A DNA stretch of 64,000 nucleotides from the NCBI RefSeq assembly GCF_026239555.1, contig NZ_JAPIVP010000002.1, positions 186,001-250,000 on the forward strand. The letters are read 5' to 3'. Position 1 is the first letter of the stretch. Each line of letters begins with the position of its first letter. Shown one piece after another: positions 44,930 to 54,278 of this stretch. Under the pieces are notes generated by a model that saw only the letters and a program-made list of their open reading frames with translations, did not search any database and was not told the origin of the DNA. A program made the position numbers and the translations under genes. Source of the stretch: Pedobacter sp. PF22-3 (GTDB lineage: Bacteria; Bacteroidota; Bacteroidia; Sphingobacteriales; Sphingobacteriaceae).

Positions 44930-45259
44930 ATGGACAACAAAACCCTTTCAATCGTTTCTTACATCACCCTTATTGGTTGGTTAGTAGCTTATTTTGTCGG
45001 AAAAGATAAAGCTGACACTTTACTTAAATATCATTTAAGACAATCTTTAGGCTTAGCCATTGTAAGTATTATTTTTAACATAGCCTTTACCATCATTGCT
45101 GGTATAGTGCCTAGTTTATTCTTTTTAGGATTTGTAGGTTATGCATTTATTATTCTTTGGATCATTGGAATCATCAATGCAGCCAATGGTGCATTAAAAC
45201 CTGTTCCATTTATTGGTAAATGGTTCGAAGACAAGTCTTCATTTGTTGGCAAATATTAA
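44930..45259 (+). CDS. DUF4870-type small membrane protein (copy 2)
   Basis: 109 residues (MDNKTLSIVSYITLIGWLVA). Hydrophobic segments near 6-21, 42-62 and 64-88. Motifs YHLRQSLGLAI and NAANGALKPVPFIGKWFE correspond to NYHLGQSLGII and TANNGLEKPVPLIGKVFE in copy 1. Divergent from TPR regulator copy 2, repeating the arrangement of copy 1. Unknown function. Confidence 0.75.
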   Translation: MDNKTLSIVSYITLIGWLVAYFVGKDKADTLLKYHLRQSLGLAIVSIIFNIAFTIIAGIVPSLFFLGFVGYAFIILWIIGIINAANGALKPVPFIGKWFEDKSSFVGKY

Positions 45260-45269
45260 TAAGAAGTTT

Positions 45270-45800
45270 ATGCGCCTCAATATTAAAAATGTCATGCTAA
45301 TGGTGATGGTCTTTACCATCACCGCATGCGAATTTTCTTTAAACACACCCGAAGAATATTTTGACCGGGTAGCTTTAAACACAAATTCCATATCACGCTT
45401 TGGCGGGCAATATTTCAATACTTATCTGAAATATATTAAGGGTGGCGCAAACACGCCAGATTTTAATACCTGTGAGAAATATCTTCGAAATAACTCCATC
45501 GCAACAGTAGTGGCTAATGTAAAAAAGATAAAGGATCTACAACCCACTAAAAAAACAAAACCGATGATCGATGCAGCGCTTGATCTTTATGCCTTTGTGC
45601 TAAAAAGCTATGAGACCGACCACCTGAAGGTTGCAAAGATGATTGATGGGCATGCACAGGAAAGCGATATTAATGAGGCCATAACAGAAATGGACAATAA
45701 AAGTTATGAGGCCTTTGCACAGAAATACAATAAGCTTTGGGACATTGCAGAGGCCTACGCAAAGGACAATGGTATTGAGGTAAAAAAGATGCCTTTTTAG
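45270..45800 (+). CDS. Hypothetical lipoprotein
   Basis: 176 residues from ATG at 45270; the frame extends upstream into the previous gene but the lipoprotein signal (MLMVMVFTITAC, Cys near 22) fixes this start. The mature part is helical (TKKTKPMIDAALDLYAFVL). It is 10 nt after the DUF4870 gene and probably co-transcribed. Similar in style to the lipoprotein at 42322, although the sequences are not clearly related. Confidence 0.6.
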   Translation: MRLNIKNVMLMVMVFTITACEFSLNTPEEYFDRVALNTNSISRFGGQYFNTYLKYIKGGANTPDFNTCEKYLRNNSIATVVANVKKIKDLQPTKKTKPMIDAALDLYAFVLKSYETDHLKVAKMIDGHAQESDINEAITEMDNKSYEAFAQKYNKLWDIAEAYAKDNGIEVKKMPF

Positions 45801-45857
45801 TTGTTGCTTCTTCACTCATTATTTCATTTAATAATTCTATCATTAACTAACCTACCT

Positions 45858-46424
45858 ATGATAAACATAATAGATTTTAAAGAAAATTTAGGCTTAAGTG
45901 AAATCCCTGTCGAACTTGAAAAACTGATTTATTTCCAGAATAATATCTCCTCTGTCGAAAATTATGCGAATGGCTTTGGTGTTTTGATCGATGATAAATC
46001 AGGACTACTTAGCTGGAGCGAAGATGAAGATTTTTTAAAGCAGTTACTCCTTTTTGCACAGGCCAATGGTACAGGCTCATTTTATGCCATTTGGAACGAT
46101 GGAACGAGCAAACCCTTAAACCAGATGCCCATCGTGGTTTTTGGCGATGAAGGTGGCGTACATGTAGTGGCAGAAAATATTCTGAAATTGCTGCATCTAC
46201 TCACCTATGGTACCGAAATCTGGGTGGAATTTGATCAAACTTATTTCTATAAAGATGATAACAGCTATAAAGAGCCTGAAGATTTAGGCAAATATTTAAA
46301 ATGGATGAAAGGCGAATATAACTTAAACCAAATAGAAGCGCCCAATGAGTTGATTAAAACTGCCCAGGAAAAACACCAAAAAGCCTTTGATCAATGGTTC
46401 AGCCAATATTTTAACCTGGAATAA
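45858..46424 (+). CDS. SMI1/KNR4 (SUKH)-like protein
   Basis: 188 residues from ATG at 45858. Segments GFGVLIDDKSGLLSW, GTGSFYAIWNDG and MPIVVFGDEGGVHVVAENI resemble the SUKH fold, with the W/G-rich first motif and the later strand-loop. SUKH proteins are common immunity proteins or toxin-linked domains in Bacteroidota. No toxin gene is adjacent. The family call is from pattern only. Confidence 0.5.
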   Translation: MINIIDFKENLGLSEIPVELEKLIYFQNNISSVENYANGFGVLIDDKSGLLSWSEDEDFLKQLLLFAQANGTGSFYAIWNDGTSKPLNQMPIVVFGDEGGVHVVAENILKLLHLLTYGTEIWVEFDQTYFYKDDNSYKEPEDLGKYLKWMKGEYNLNQIEAPNELIKTAQEKHQKAFDQWFSQYFNLE

Positions 46425-46543
46425 AAACAAAGGAAGATGATACAGAAATTCTATCCAAAAGTGATTGATAGGCTACTATATAAAAACAAATACTGCGCAA
46501 TTAAATAAATCATCATTTTGTGATCCATCTAACCTGAACAATT

Positions 46544-47533
46544 ATGAGAAAAGGATTTTCTATATTCTGGATAATTTACATGCTGTTTTTTGCTATTCCG
46601 TTCCCCATGCTCATCTATTACAACACCAAAGACGATAGCATACCCAACTTAATGGGTGACAATTTATGGTATTCGCTTTCGATACTTGCACTATCTATAC
46701 TATTTTGGGCTATATTGTTAATTGGTTATTACCAGAAATGGGTGTTCCGCACTTTTTCAATTAAACGTAATATAGAAAAACTTAAAACCACGGGCGAACC
46801 GCGGGAAGCCAAGATATTGGAATCTACAAAAATCCATAAAACAGGCGCTACATACGACACTTATGAACTTACCTTGCAGTTTAAAAATCTGTCGGGAAGT
46901 CCGATTATGCAAAAAACCATGGTAAACGATGCAAAACCTTATGAACGCCGTTATGAAGTGGGTAAAACTGTTGGTATTTTGTTAGACAAAGAAGTAAATA
47001 AATTCCCTTACTTTATTTTTGCTTCTACAGAGGTAAGCATTAAAAAAATGACCGTATTTCTGACTAACCTGGCCTGGCTTACCTTTGCCTCTCTTGTTAT
47101 TTGGTATTACATTTATTCGTATGATGTAGAAAGCAATGGGATGGGCTGGCATTTTATGGGTATTGGCCACCCTTTATTAACCTGTGCCTTTATGCTGCTT
47201 CTTTATCGCACTTTTGGTGCTTTTATAGCCAAAAAGTTTATAGGCAAACCTGATCAATTATTCCGGATTAAATTTAAAGGTACGCAGACTACTGCCAGGT
47301 TACTCAAATTTAGCCAGACCGGAACGTATATCAATGCGCAACCAATGGTCGATTTTGAACTCGAATATACCAATCAGTTTAACCAAATACATCGGGCAAA
47401 CATTAAAAAAATTGTAGATCTGTTTGATCTGGATAGCGTTAGGCAGAAGTATTTTTCTATTTTATACCTTAAAGAAGATCCACAAAAAATTGCCTTTGAA
47501 AAAGACCTGAACGAACTTAAAGGAGAATTTTAA
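46544..47533 (+). CDS. Hypothetical membrane protein, DUF3592-like
   Basis: 329 residues. TM helices near 5-25, 43-63, 168-188 and 200-220. Two similar soluble segments follow TM pairs (GEPREAKILESTKIHKTGATY, split here, and TQTTARLLKFSQTGTYINAQ), each a small beta domain of the DUF3592 type. Four TM helices with two cytoplasmic or periplasmic beta modules. Function unknown. Confidence 0.55.
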   Translation: MRKGFSIFWIIYMLFFAIPFPMLIYYNTKDDSIPNLMGDNLWYSLSILALSILFWAILLIGYYQKWVFRTFSIKRNIEKLKTTGEPREAKILESTKIHKTGATYDTYELTLQFKNLSGSPIMQKTMVNDAKPYERRYEVGKTVGILLDKEVNKFPYFIFASTEVSIKKMTVFLTNLAWLTFASLVIWYYIYSYDVESNGMGWHFMGIGHPLLTCAFMLLLYRTFGAFIAKKFIGKPDQLFRIKFKGTQTTARLLKFSQTGTYINAQPMVDFELEYTNQFNQIHRANIKKIVDLFDLDSVRQKYFSILYLKEDPQKIAFEKDLNELKGEF

Positions 47534-47671
47534 TGAAAAATTTATTGCCTGGTTTTGCTGCTCAGCTTATTCGGTTTGAGCTGTAGACGGATTACCAAAA
47601 GTGTAAACGAAACCTTTCATCCAAACGATTCTTTTATTAATCCTACAAGTCGAATAAATCATCCATGGTAA
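47533..47671 (+). pseudogene. Lipoprotein-gene remnant with frameshift
   Basis: ATG at 47533 gives only 17 codons, but one base shift after MKNLL continues as VLLLSLFGLSCRRITKSVN ... to a stop near 47671, a clear lipoprotein signal. It overlaps the end of the minus-strand ATPase gene. Probably a broken small lipoprotein. Confidence 0.4.
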
Positions 47672-49076
47672 CCTCATTCTGTACCAAACCAATAGTATAT
47701 ATATTGCTTTTAACACCATATGTGGTAACCATAGCTAAAAAAAGTGCTTTTTTAGTTTTACTCTCCCGACGGAATGCATCAAGTTTGTACTGTAATTCAG
47801 CAGCATATGCTTTGTCTATTGCAAATTCAGTATTGGAGAATTTCATTTCACATATACTGATCACATTATCCTGTCGATCGAGCAATAGATCGATCTGAGT
47901 ACCGTTTCCCATTTTTGGCGCATGCCGCCAGGCTGAAGTTTCAGTAAATACCCCGGAAATGCCCAATGCTTGTTTAATATGACCTACATGTTTCATACAA
48001 ATTCCTTCAAAGGCATAGCCACTCCAACTTTTCCAGGAAGATGTAGATGATTTTTTTAGCCATGTGCCTGCGCCGGTAGATCTGGAATGTTCGATAAATT
48101 TGAGGTAAAAAAGGCTGTATTCGTCACTAAGTTTATAAATGCTTTTATTGGCATTCTTATGGAGAGGCAGATATGGCGTAATAAAGCCAGACTCTACCAG
48201 TTCTTCAAGTAAGATACTCGTAGTTCCCCCACTTTTCAGGTTACAAGCGGCAATGATCTCGTTCCTTGTCAATCCCGATGGTTTGTCTGCCAGCGCCTTA
48301 ACTACAGCAATGTGTCTGTCTGCGGCTTCGAAAAGAGAGCGGTAAAGGTTTGCAAATTCTGTGGACAGCAGGCCATCTTTAGTAAAGCAAAGCCTGTCGA
48401 TAGCCTGAATAGCACTTTCACCTTTTTTAAGTTCCCTTAAGTAGTGTGGCACACCGCCCATTACCATAAAAATATTCAAGATCTGGTAACGGTCAAGATG
48501 GATATTATTTTTTTTAAGGTACTGCTCCGTTTCATGCAATGTAAAAGGCAAAAGACGTATTTTTCGAGTCAGCCGGTTATGTAAACCTCCTTTACTGTTC
48601 ACAACTTTTTTGATCATCCATGTGGCAGCAGATCCACAGATGGCAACAATTAAATTTGGCTGTTGTGATGCCCATTGATTCCAGAAATATTCAAACGCAG
48701 AAAGAAAACCCGATTTATGCGAGCTTAGCCAAGGGAATTCATCGAAGAAAATTACCGCTTTTCTTTTTTTGAGTATAGGAGTTGCAAATTCTCTAAGTTG
48801 CCAGAAGGCCTCCGTCCAGTTTTTTGGCGGTGCGATTGCCAATTGAGAACCTAAAGCCTCTGCCATCGACCTGCTAAAATTAAGTAGCTGCTCCGTAGCA
48901 TTTGCATTATGAACGCCCGAGAGTTCGAAGATAAGTTGTTTTTTAAAAAACGAGCGGATCAGAAAAGTTTTTCCAACCCTTCGCCTGCCAAAGATGGCCA
49001 AAAGTTCTGATGAAGATGATGTGAGCACTTCTTCGAGTATTTTTCTTTCAGCAATTCTTCCGATGAGCAATTCCAT
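47643..49076 (-). CDS. AAA ATPase with DUF234-type PD-(D/E)xK domain
   Basis: 477 residues. Walker A FGRRRVGKTFL near residue 30, Walker B AVIFFDEFPWL near 110, sensor region VAICGSAATWM, then a winged-helix part (KPSGLTRNEIIAACNLKSGG). The C-terminal domain has QIDLLLDRQ and ISICEMKFS, an Asp...Glu-x-Lys nuclease pattern. This is the archaeal/bacterial ATPase_2 + DUF234 family, common, monocistronic and of unclear role. Four alternating copies of a motif lie just upstream and could be autoregulatory sites. Confidence 0.85.
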   Translation of the reverse strand: MELLIGRIAERKILEEVLTSSSSELLAIFGRRRVGKTFLIRSFFKKQLIFELSGVHNANATEQLLNFSRSMAEALGSQLAIAPPKNWTEAFWQLREFATPILKKRKAVIFFDEFPWLSSHKSGFLSAFEYFWNQWASQQPNLIVAICGSAATWMIKKVVNSKGGLHNRLTRKIRLLPFTLHETEQYLKKNNIHLDRYQILNIFMVMGGVPHYLRELKKGESAIQAIDRLCFTKDGLLSTEFANLYRSLFEAADRHIAVVKALADKPSGLTRNEIIAACNLKSGGTTSILLEELVESGFITPYLPLHKNANKSIYKLSDEYSLFYLKFIEHSRSTGAGTWLKKSSTSSWKSWSGYAFEGICMKHVGHIKQALGISGVFTETSAWRHAPKMGNGTQIDLLLDRQDNVISICEMKFSNTEFAIDKAYAAELQYKLDAFRRESKTKKALFLAMVTTYGVKSNIYTIGLVQNEVTMDDLFDL

Positions 49077-49386
49077 TTTCCTTTTATGAGTTAGCGAATG
49101 GATTAATTATCCGCAGCCAAAATATAGTCAAAAATACATTTTTGGCTGTGGATAAAAAAATATCTGCAGCCAAAATATCCATCAAATATATGATTTTGGC
49201 TGCGGATAAAAAATAGTCAATTAAATAAAACTGCTAAAAATCAAACGGTAACGCGTAACTCTATGACCTCTGTGCTTTCTCCTTTTGTTCTCTGTTGTTA
49301 AACAATCTGTAGTATTTCTATACTGCGGAGGCACTGACACTACGGAGCATTATTTCACTCAAATTAGTGTTCTTCGCTTTTAAAAA
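49077..49386. other. Intergenic region holding four alternating motif copies
   Basis: About 310 bp. The left 130 bp contain the repeats annotated separately. The rest has a fragment (near 49323-49348) resembling the dispersed CCACGGAGGC-type repeat and nothing else recognisable. Confidence 0.5.
49108..49208. promoter_or_regulatory. Four alternating copies of an 18-bp operator-like motif
   Basis: Copies of tatccgcagccaaaata occur at 49108-49124 (forward), 49137-49154 (reverse), 49161-49178 (forward) and 49190-49208 (reverse), each with at most a few changes. They form two adjacent inverted pairs within 32 to 132 bp upstream of the ATPase start. This spacing suggests cooperative binding by a dimeric regulator, possibly the ATPase's own winged helix. 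A hairpin/MITE origin is the alternative. Confidence 0.6.
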
Positions 49387-50070
49387 CTACAGCAAACCCT
49401 TCAACACTACCCAAACATTCTCTGCTAAAATCTTATCCCCTTCTGCTGTAGGGTGAATACCATCGGCCTGGTTTAATTTGGGAACGCCCCCAACTTTATC
49501 CAATAAAAATGGGATCAGGGCCATTTGGTTTTTCTTTGCCAGTTCAGGAAACATGTTTTTAAAGTCGGCAGCATATTTTGCACCCATATTTGGCGGAACC
49601 TGCATCCCCGCCAATACCATTTTAGCATCTGGGTATTTAGCTTTTACCCGATCGATAATGGCCTGAAGGTTTTTAGTGGTTTGCGCAACGGGCAATCCCC
49701 TAAGCCCATCGTTAGCGCCAAGTTCGAGTACAAAAATATCTACGCGCTGTTTAAGCAGCCAGTCAATCCGCGCTTTACCGCCAGCAGAAGTTTCGCCACT
49801 TAGCCCACCATTAATTACGTTATAAGGCATTTTTAAAGAATCAATCCGGTTTTGGATCAATGCCGGGTAAGCTTCTGTCGGGTCGAGCCCGTAACCTGCA
49901 GTTAAACTGGTACCAAAAAAAAGAATATTCTTTTGCCCGTTTGCCACAGCAGTCTCCTTTTGGTCAGTTGAATCTAAAGTTTGATCTGTATTGTTTTTAC
50001 TTTGTCGGTTTCCGCAGCTTATCACCACAAGGCTCAAAACAAATAGCCCCATTAATCGTTTTCGTAACAT
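49387..50070 (-). CDS. GDSL/SGNH-type esterase lipoprotein (TesA-like)
   Basis: 227 residues. Lipoprotein signal (VISCGN, Cys19), then SGNH blocks: block I LFFGTSLTAGYGL (nucleophile Ser), Gly in INGGLSGET, Asn in LGANDGLRG, and block V DGIHPTAEG (Asp/His). It resembles TesA/acyl-CoA thioesterase I and lysophospholipase L1. It is probably anchored in the periplasm. It is divergent from a YbbA/YbbP-like ABC transporter, the same neighbourhood tesA has in Proteobacteria, which supports a lipid-related role. Confidence 0.88.
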   Translation of the reverse strand: MLRKRLMGLFVLSLVVISCGNRQSKNNTDQTLDSTDQKETAVANGQKNILFFGTSLTAGYGLDPTEAYPALIQNRIDSLKMPYNVINGGLSGETSAGGKARIDWLLKQRVDIFVLELGANDGLRGLPVAQTTKNLQAIIDRVKAKYPDAKMVLAGMQVPPNMGAKYAADFKNMFPELAKKNQMALIPFLLDKVGGVPKLNQADGIHPTAEGDKILAENVWVVLKGLL

Positions 50071-50127
50071 ATCTAATTAATCTGTATCTAATTATCAAAC
50101 CATTATTTTAACAGGCAATGCCCTGTT

Positions 50128-50862
50128 ATGTTTGACTACATCTATACGCAAACCCTAAAAATTCAGCTATTGGAAAGCATATTGAACATCCGAAATGTAA
50201 GCAAAATTTACCAAAGTGCCGGGCGGGAACTCACCGTTCTCGATAATATTAATTTCTCGATAACAGCAGGGTCAACGGTGGCCATTACAGGTCCATCGGG
50301 AAGCGGAAAAACCACCTTATTAGGTTTGTGTGCCGGATTGGACAGGGCTACCAGCGGAACTGTCGAACTGAACGGAATTGCACTCGAAAAGTTAAACGAA
50401 GATCAGCGCGCTGCCGTTAGAAATCAATATATAGGGTTTATTTTTCAGAATTTTCAGTTGCTACCTACTTTAACCGCTTTAGAAAATGTAATGGTTCCTT
50501 TAGAATTAAGAGGCGCAAAAAATATCCGTTCACATGCCTTAGCACTACTGGATAAAGTTGGTCTGGCCGACCGTTCGCATCACTATCCCATCCAGTTATC
50601 GGGTGGAGAACAGCAGCGCATTTCGTTGGCCAGGGCATTTTCGAACCAACCCGCCGTTCTCTTTGCGGATGAACCTACCGGAAACCTCGATGCCGAAACC
50701 AGTGAAAAAGTAATCAAATTGCTTTTTGATTTAAACAAAGATGCGGGAACCACCTTGATCATCGTAACACATGATCTTGAGTTGGCTGCCAGAACGGAAA
50801 GAAACATTAAAATTAAAGGTGGCATAATCATTTCAGACGAAAATCCTACTTATGTCCAATAG
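50128..50862 (+). CDS. ABC transporter ATP-binding protein (YbbA/LolD-like)
   Basis: 244 residues. Walker A GPSGSGKTT, Q-loop FIFQNFQLLP, signature LSGGEQQRISLARAF, Walker B VLFADEPT, H-loop IVTHDLELA. This is the MacB/LolD/YbbA branch that powers extracytoplasmic export or lipoprotein release. The first ATG (50128) leaves about 17 unusual residues; a TTG near 50170 or 50179 (ESILNIRNVSKIY) may be the real start. It overlaps the permease gene by 11 bp. Confidence 0.92.
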   Translation: MFDYIYTQTLKIQLLESILNIRNVSKIYQSAGRELTVLDNINFSITAGSTVAITGPSGSGKTTLLGLCAGLDRATSGTVELNGIALEKLNEDQRAAVRNQYIGFIFQNFQLLPTLTALENVMVPLELRGAKNIRSHALALLDKVGLADRSHHYPIQLSGGEQQRISLARAFSNQPAVLFADEPTGNLDAETSEKVIKLLFDLNKDAGTTLIIVTHDLELAARTERNIKIKGGIIISDENPTYVQ

Positions 50863-53386
50863 CCTTCCAAAACAATCTGTTCCGTTTTCCTGGCTATTCA
50901 AAATGGCCTGGCGCGATAGCAGGAAAAACCGTGCACGTTTGTTGCTTTTTATCTCATCAATTATTTTGGGCATTGCAGCTCTTGTTGCCGTTTATTCGTT
51001 TAAAGATAATCTGCAAAAAGATATTGATGCACAGGCAAAAGAACTTACAGGGGCTGATCTGGTTTTAGATAGCCGAAAGGGTGTAAGCAAAGCCATGCAA
51101 AAAATGCTTGATACGCTTGGCAATGAGCGATCGCAGGAGAAAACTTTTGCCTCAATGATTTATTTCCAAAAAGGTGGAGGCAGCCGTTTAGTACAAATGA
51201 AGGCTCTGGAGGGAAACTACCCTTACTATGGCACCATAGAAACCATTCCGCTGGCGGCAGCCAAGCATTTTCAATCAGGTAGAAATGCATTAGTAGATCA
51301 AACCCTGATGCTGCAGTTTAATGCAAAAGTTGGCGATTCGGTAAAAATAGGAGACCTCAATTTTAATATATTGGGCACTTTAACCAAAGCACCAGGGCAA
51401 ACCGGTATTGGTGCCAGTATAGCGCCTACAGTTTATATCCCACTACAAATACTCGACAAAACCAACTTGATTAAAACCGGAAGCCGGATCAATAACAAAT
51501 TTTATTTCAGGTACAATAATCCATCCGGAATAGATGAGTGGGTAAAAAAGAACGATAGTAAATTAGAGCAGGAAGGATTTGATGCCGATACAGTAGAATC
51601 ACGAAAAGAACAGACCGGAAGATCGTTTAAAGATGTAAACCGTTTTCTGGCTTTATCTGGGTTTATCGCTTTACTACTGGGTTGTGTTGGTGTAGGTAGT
51701 GCTATCCACGTATATATACAGGAAAAATTAAGTGCCATTGCTACGCTAAGGTGTTTAGGATTAAAATCCCGTCATGCCTTTTTGATCTACCTGATACAAG
51801 TCTTTTTTATTGGCTTAATTGCTGCCGTATTAGGCGCAGCTTTAGGTACGGGCATACAGTTTTTACTTCCATTGGTATTAAAAGATTTTCTACCGATCGA
51901 GATTACCATGCAGGTTTCGTGGCCAGCTGTAGGCCAGGGTATTTTGTTGGGCTTGATCATCTCGGTACTCTTCGCCCTTCCCTCACTTTTATCCGTTAGA
52001 AAAATTTCGCCATTAAATGCGATCCGGATATCTTTTGAAAAAGCAGGTGGAAAAAGAGATCCGCTAACCTGGATAGTGTATCTGCTTATGGCAGCCTTTA
52101 TTATAGCTTTTACGCATTTGCAGATGAAAACATGGCTACAGACGCTGGTATTTACCGCCAGTATTGCTGTTGCCTTTTTACTGTTGATTTTACTTTCGAA
52201 AGTATTAATGTTTATGGTGCGAAAGCTTTTACCCAACTCATCGAGTTATTTATGGCGGCAGGGATTTGCCAACCTCTATCGTCCGAATAACCAAACCTTA
52301 ATGCTTACCGTTTCTATAGGTTTATCAACTGCATTTATCTGCACCCTATTTTTTGTGCAGGGCATATTAATGAGCCGTGTTACACTGTCATCTGGCAACA
52401 ACCAGCCCAACATGGTGATGTTCGATATCCAGAATACGCAAAAAGAAGGATTGGACAGTTTAACCAAAGCTTTCAAATTGCCGCTAATGAATCAGGTGCC
52501 TGTTATTACCATGCGCATTGAAGAAATTAATGGAAAGAAAGCCAGTGCAGATACCAATAACAGAAGAGCCTATCGAAACGAAATCAGGGCTACATATCAG
52601 GACACCTTAACCGCCGCAGAGAAGATTACAGCAGGCAAATGGACCGGAAAAATAAAACCCAACGAAACGGTTTATATTTCGCTGGATCAGCGTTACGCCC
52701 AATCCATTAATGTCGGTTTGAATGATAAAATTCTATTTAATGTGCAGGGCATGATGATCCCAACGGTTGTTGGAAGTTTAAGAGAAGTAAACTGGAGCAG
52801 AATGCAGACCAATTTCAGGGTCGTTTTTCCAGCGGGTGTATTGGAAGAAGCACCACAGTTTCATGTGTTGATGACCAGGGTACCATCTGGAGCAGTTTCA
52901 GCCCGTTTTCAGGGAGAAGTAGTACAAAAATTTCCAAACGTATCCGTTATTGATTTAGATCTGGTATTAAAACTGTTGGATGAGTTATTAAGCAAAATTG
53001 GATTTGTGATTCAATTTATGGCTGGCTTTAGTATGGTAACCGGATGGATTGTTTTAATATCTTCGGTATTAACCAGTAAAAATCAAAGGATAAAGGAAAG
53101 CATTTTATTGCGGACAATGGGTGCGAGCAGAAAGCAGATTTTAGCAATAAATGGGATCGAATATTTCTTTTTAGGTGCTTTTGCGGCAGGTGCCGGATTA
53201 ATTTTAGCCATAAGCGGAAGCTGGGCATTGGCTAAATTTACTTTCGACGCGGCCTTTTTGCCTCCATTTGTGCCAACCCTGTTGTTGTTTGGCTCAATTG
53301 TATTACTTGTGGTAGTTACGGGTGTATTGAGCACAAGAAGTATCCTGAATCAACCACCTTTAAAGATTTTAAGAACGGAAAGTTAA
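50852..53386 (+). CDS. ABC transporter permease, FtsX/YbbP type
   Basis: 844 residues. First TM near 30-50 (LLLFISSIILGIAALVAVY), then a MacB-like periplasmic domain, a three-TM FtsX block near 260-385 (GFIALLLGCVGVGSAIHVYI ...). A second TM group follows (about 400-450), then a second periplasmic domain and a final FtsX block (about 715-835). This duplicated layout is that of YbbP. With the preceding ATPase and the divergent TesA-like esterase it probably moves lipids or lipoproteins at the inner membrane. Confidence 0.9.
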   Translation: MSNSLPKQSVPFSWLFKMAWRDSRKNRARLLLFISSIILGIAALVAVYSFKDNLQKDIDAQAKELTGADLVLDSRKGVSKAMQKMLDTLGNERSQEKTFASMIYFQKGGGSRLVQMKALEGNYPYYGTIETIPLAAAKHFQSGRNALVDQTLMLQFNAKVGDSVKIGDLNFNILGTLTKAPGQTGIGASIAPTVYIPLQILDKTNLIKTGSRINNKFYFRYNNPSGIDEWVKKNDSKLEQEGFDADTVESRKEQTGRSFKDVNRFLALSGFIALLLGCVGVGSAIHVYIQEKLSAIATLRCLGLKSRHAFLIYLIQVFFIGLIAAVLGAALGTGIQFLLPLVLKDFLPIEITMQVSWPAVGQGILLGLIISVLFALPSLLSVRKISPLNAIRISFEKAGGKRDPLTWIVYLLMAAFIIAFTHLQMKTWLQTLVFTASIAVAFLLLILLSKVLMFMVRKLLPNSSSYLWRQGFANLYRPNNQTLMLTVSIGLSTAFICTLFFVQGILMSRVTLSSGNNQPNMVMFDIQNTQKEGLDSLTKAFKLPLMNQVPVITMRIEEINGKKASADTNNRRAYRNEIRATYQDTLTAAEKITAGKWTGKIKPNETVYISLDQRYAQSINVGLNDKILFNVQGMMIPTVVGSLREVNWSRMQTNFRVVFPAGVLEEAPQFHVLMTRVPSGAVSARFQGEVVQKFPNVSVIDLDLVLKLLDELLSKIGFVIQFMAGFSMVTGWIVLISSVLTSKNQRIKESILLRTMGASRKQILAINGIEYFFLGAFAAGAGLILAISGSWALAKFTFDAAFLPPFVPTLLLFGSIVLLVVVTGVLSTRSILNQPPLKILRTES

Positions 53387-53535
53387 TTCAACCTAAACCA
53401 TAAAATTATATCATAGCAAATTGTTTTTTTTTCAAGAGATGATACTGCTATTTTGGTTTGGACGAAACAAGATCAATAGAAATCTTAAATATCATTTAAC
53501 CAAAACTTGCCCAATCTTCACAAGATAAAAAGAAT

Positions 53536-53580
53536 GCGCATAGATAAATACTGCTATAAAATTCGTATTTATCTATGTGC
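53536..53580. terminator. 16-bp hairpin between convergent genes
   Basis: gcgcatagataaatac (53536-53551) pairs with gtatttatctatgtgc (53565-53580) with one mismatch. It lies between the permease stop and the stop of the hexulose-phosphate synthase gene, 36 bp from the latter; no T-run, but placed as a bidirectional terminator. Confidence 0.5.
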
Positions 53581-53615
53581 ATCTGTGGTTAAAACCTTTA
53601 CTTAATGAACTTGTG

Positions 53616-54248
53616 CTATGCAGCATCAATTGCCTCGCGAAGTGCTTTGGCAGCTGCAGCCGGATCTTCAGCGCCATAAATGGCAGCACCAGCAACGGCT
53701 ACCATTGCTCCTGCTTTTATAACAGCGGCGACATTATCAATATTTACGCCACCTGCAATTGAAACCGGAACACCAGCCCTTGCAGCCTCATCAATTAAAA
53801 CCTGGATAGAATAACCAGCCGTCCACTGTTCATCTAAACCAGCATGCAGTTCTACGAATTCTACACCTAATGCTGTCACTTCCTGTGCTCTTTTAACCCG
53901 GTCAGGATAACCAATTGTATCTACAACCACGCCTTTGCCATGTGCTTTTGCGGCTTTAACGGCTCCAATAATTGTTGCATTTCCTGCAGCACCCATTACG
54001 GTTACTAAATCAGCACCTGCTTTAAATGCGATATCAGCTTCCAGTTCACCAGCATCAGCAGTTTTTAAATCTGCAAATACCAGTTTGTCAGGATGTGCTG
54101 CTTTCATTGCGGTAATCACCGTTGAACCCATATTTTTGATCAAAGGAGTTCCCAATTCAATAATATCTACGTAAGGCGCAACTTTTGCTGCTAATGCCAG
54201 TGCTTCTTCCGTTGTTAATAAATCTATTGCTACTTGTAATTTTGCCAT
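53616..54248 (-). CDS. hxlA: 3-hexulose-6-phosphate synthase
   Basis: 210 residues, a TIM-barrel orotidine-decarboxylase-superfamily enzyme. Landmarks are LQVAIDLLTTEEA, the catalytic metal motif VFADLKTADAGELEADIAF (DxKxxD-like), MGAAGNATI, and VSIAGGVNIDNVAAV. It condenses formaldehyde with ribulose 5-phosphate to hexulose 6-phosphate, or runs in reverse to make ribulose 5-phosphate. It follows the isomerase partner by 30 nt on the same strand. Function in a non-methylotroph is probably formaldehyde detoxification or pentose supply. Confidence 0.92.
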   Translation of the reverse strand: MAKLQVAIDLLTTEEALALAAKVAPYVDIIELGTPLIKNMGSTVITAMKAAHPDKLVFADLKTADAGELEADIAFKAGADLVTVMGAAGNATIIGAVKAAKAHGKGVVVDTIGYPDRVKRAQEVTALGVEFVELHAGLDEQWTAGYSIQVLIDEAARAGVPVSIAGGVNIDNVAAVIKAGAMVAVAGAAIYGAEDPAAAAKALREAIDAA

Positions 54249-54278
54249 GATGGTATTGATATATAATTAACTAAATTG

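Noticed and set aside
49108..49208. Possible CRISPR-like repeat
   Set aside because: Only four copies in alternating orientation with 6-15 bp gaps; CRISPR repeats are same-orientation with about 30-bp spacers and there are no cas genes.
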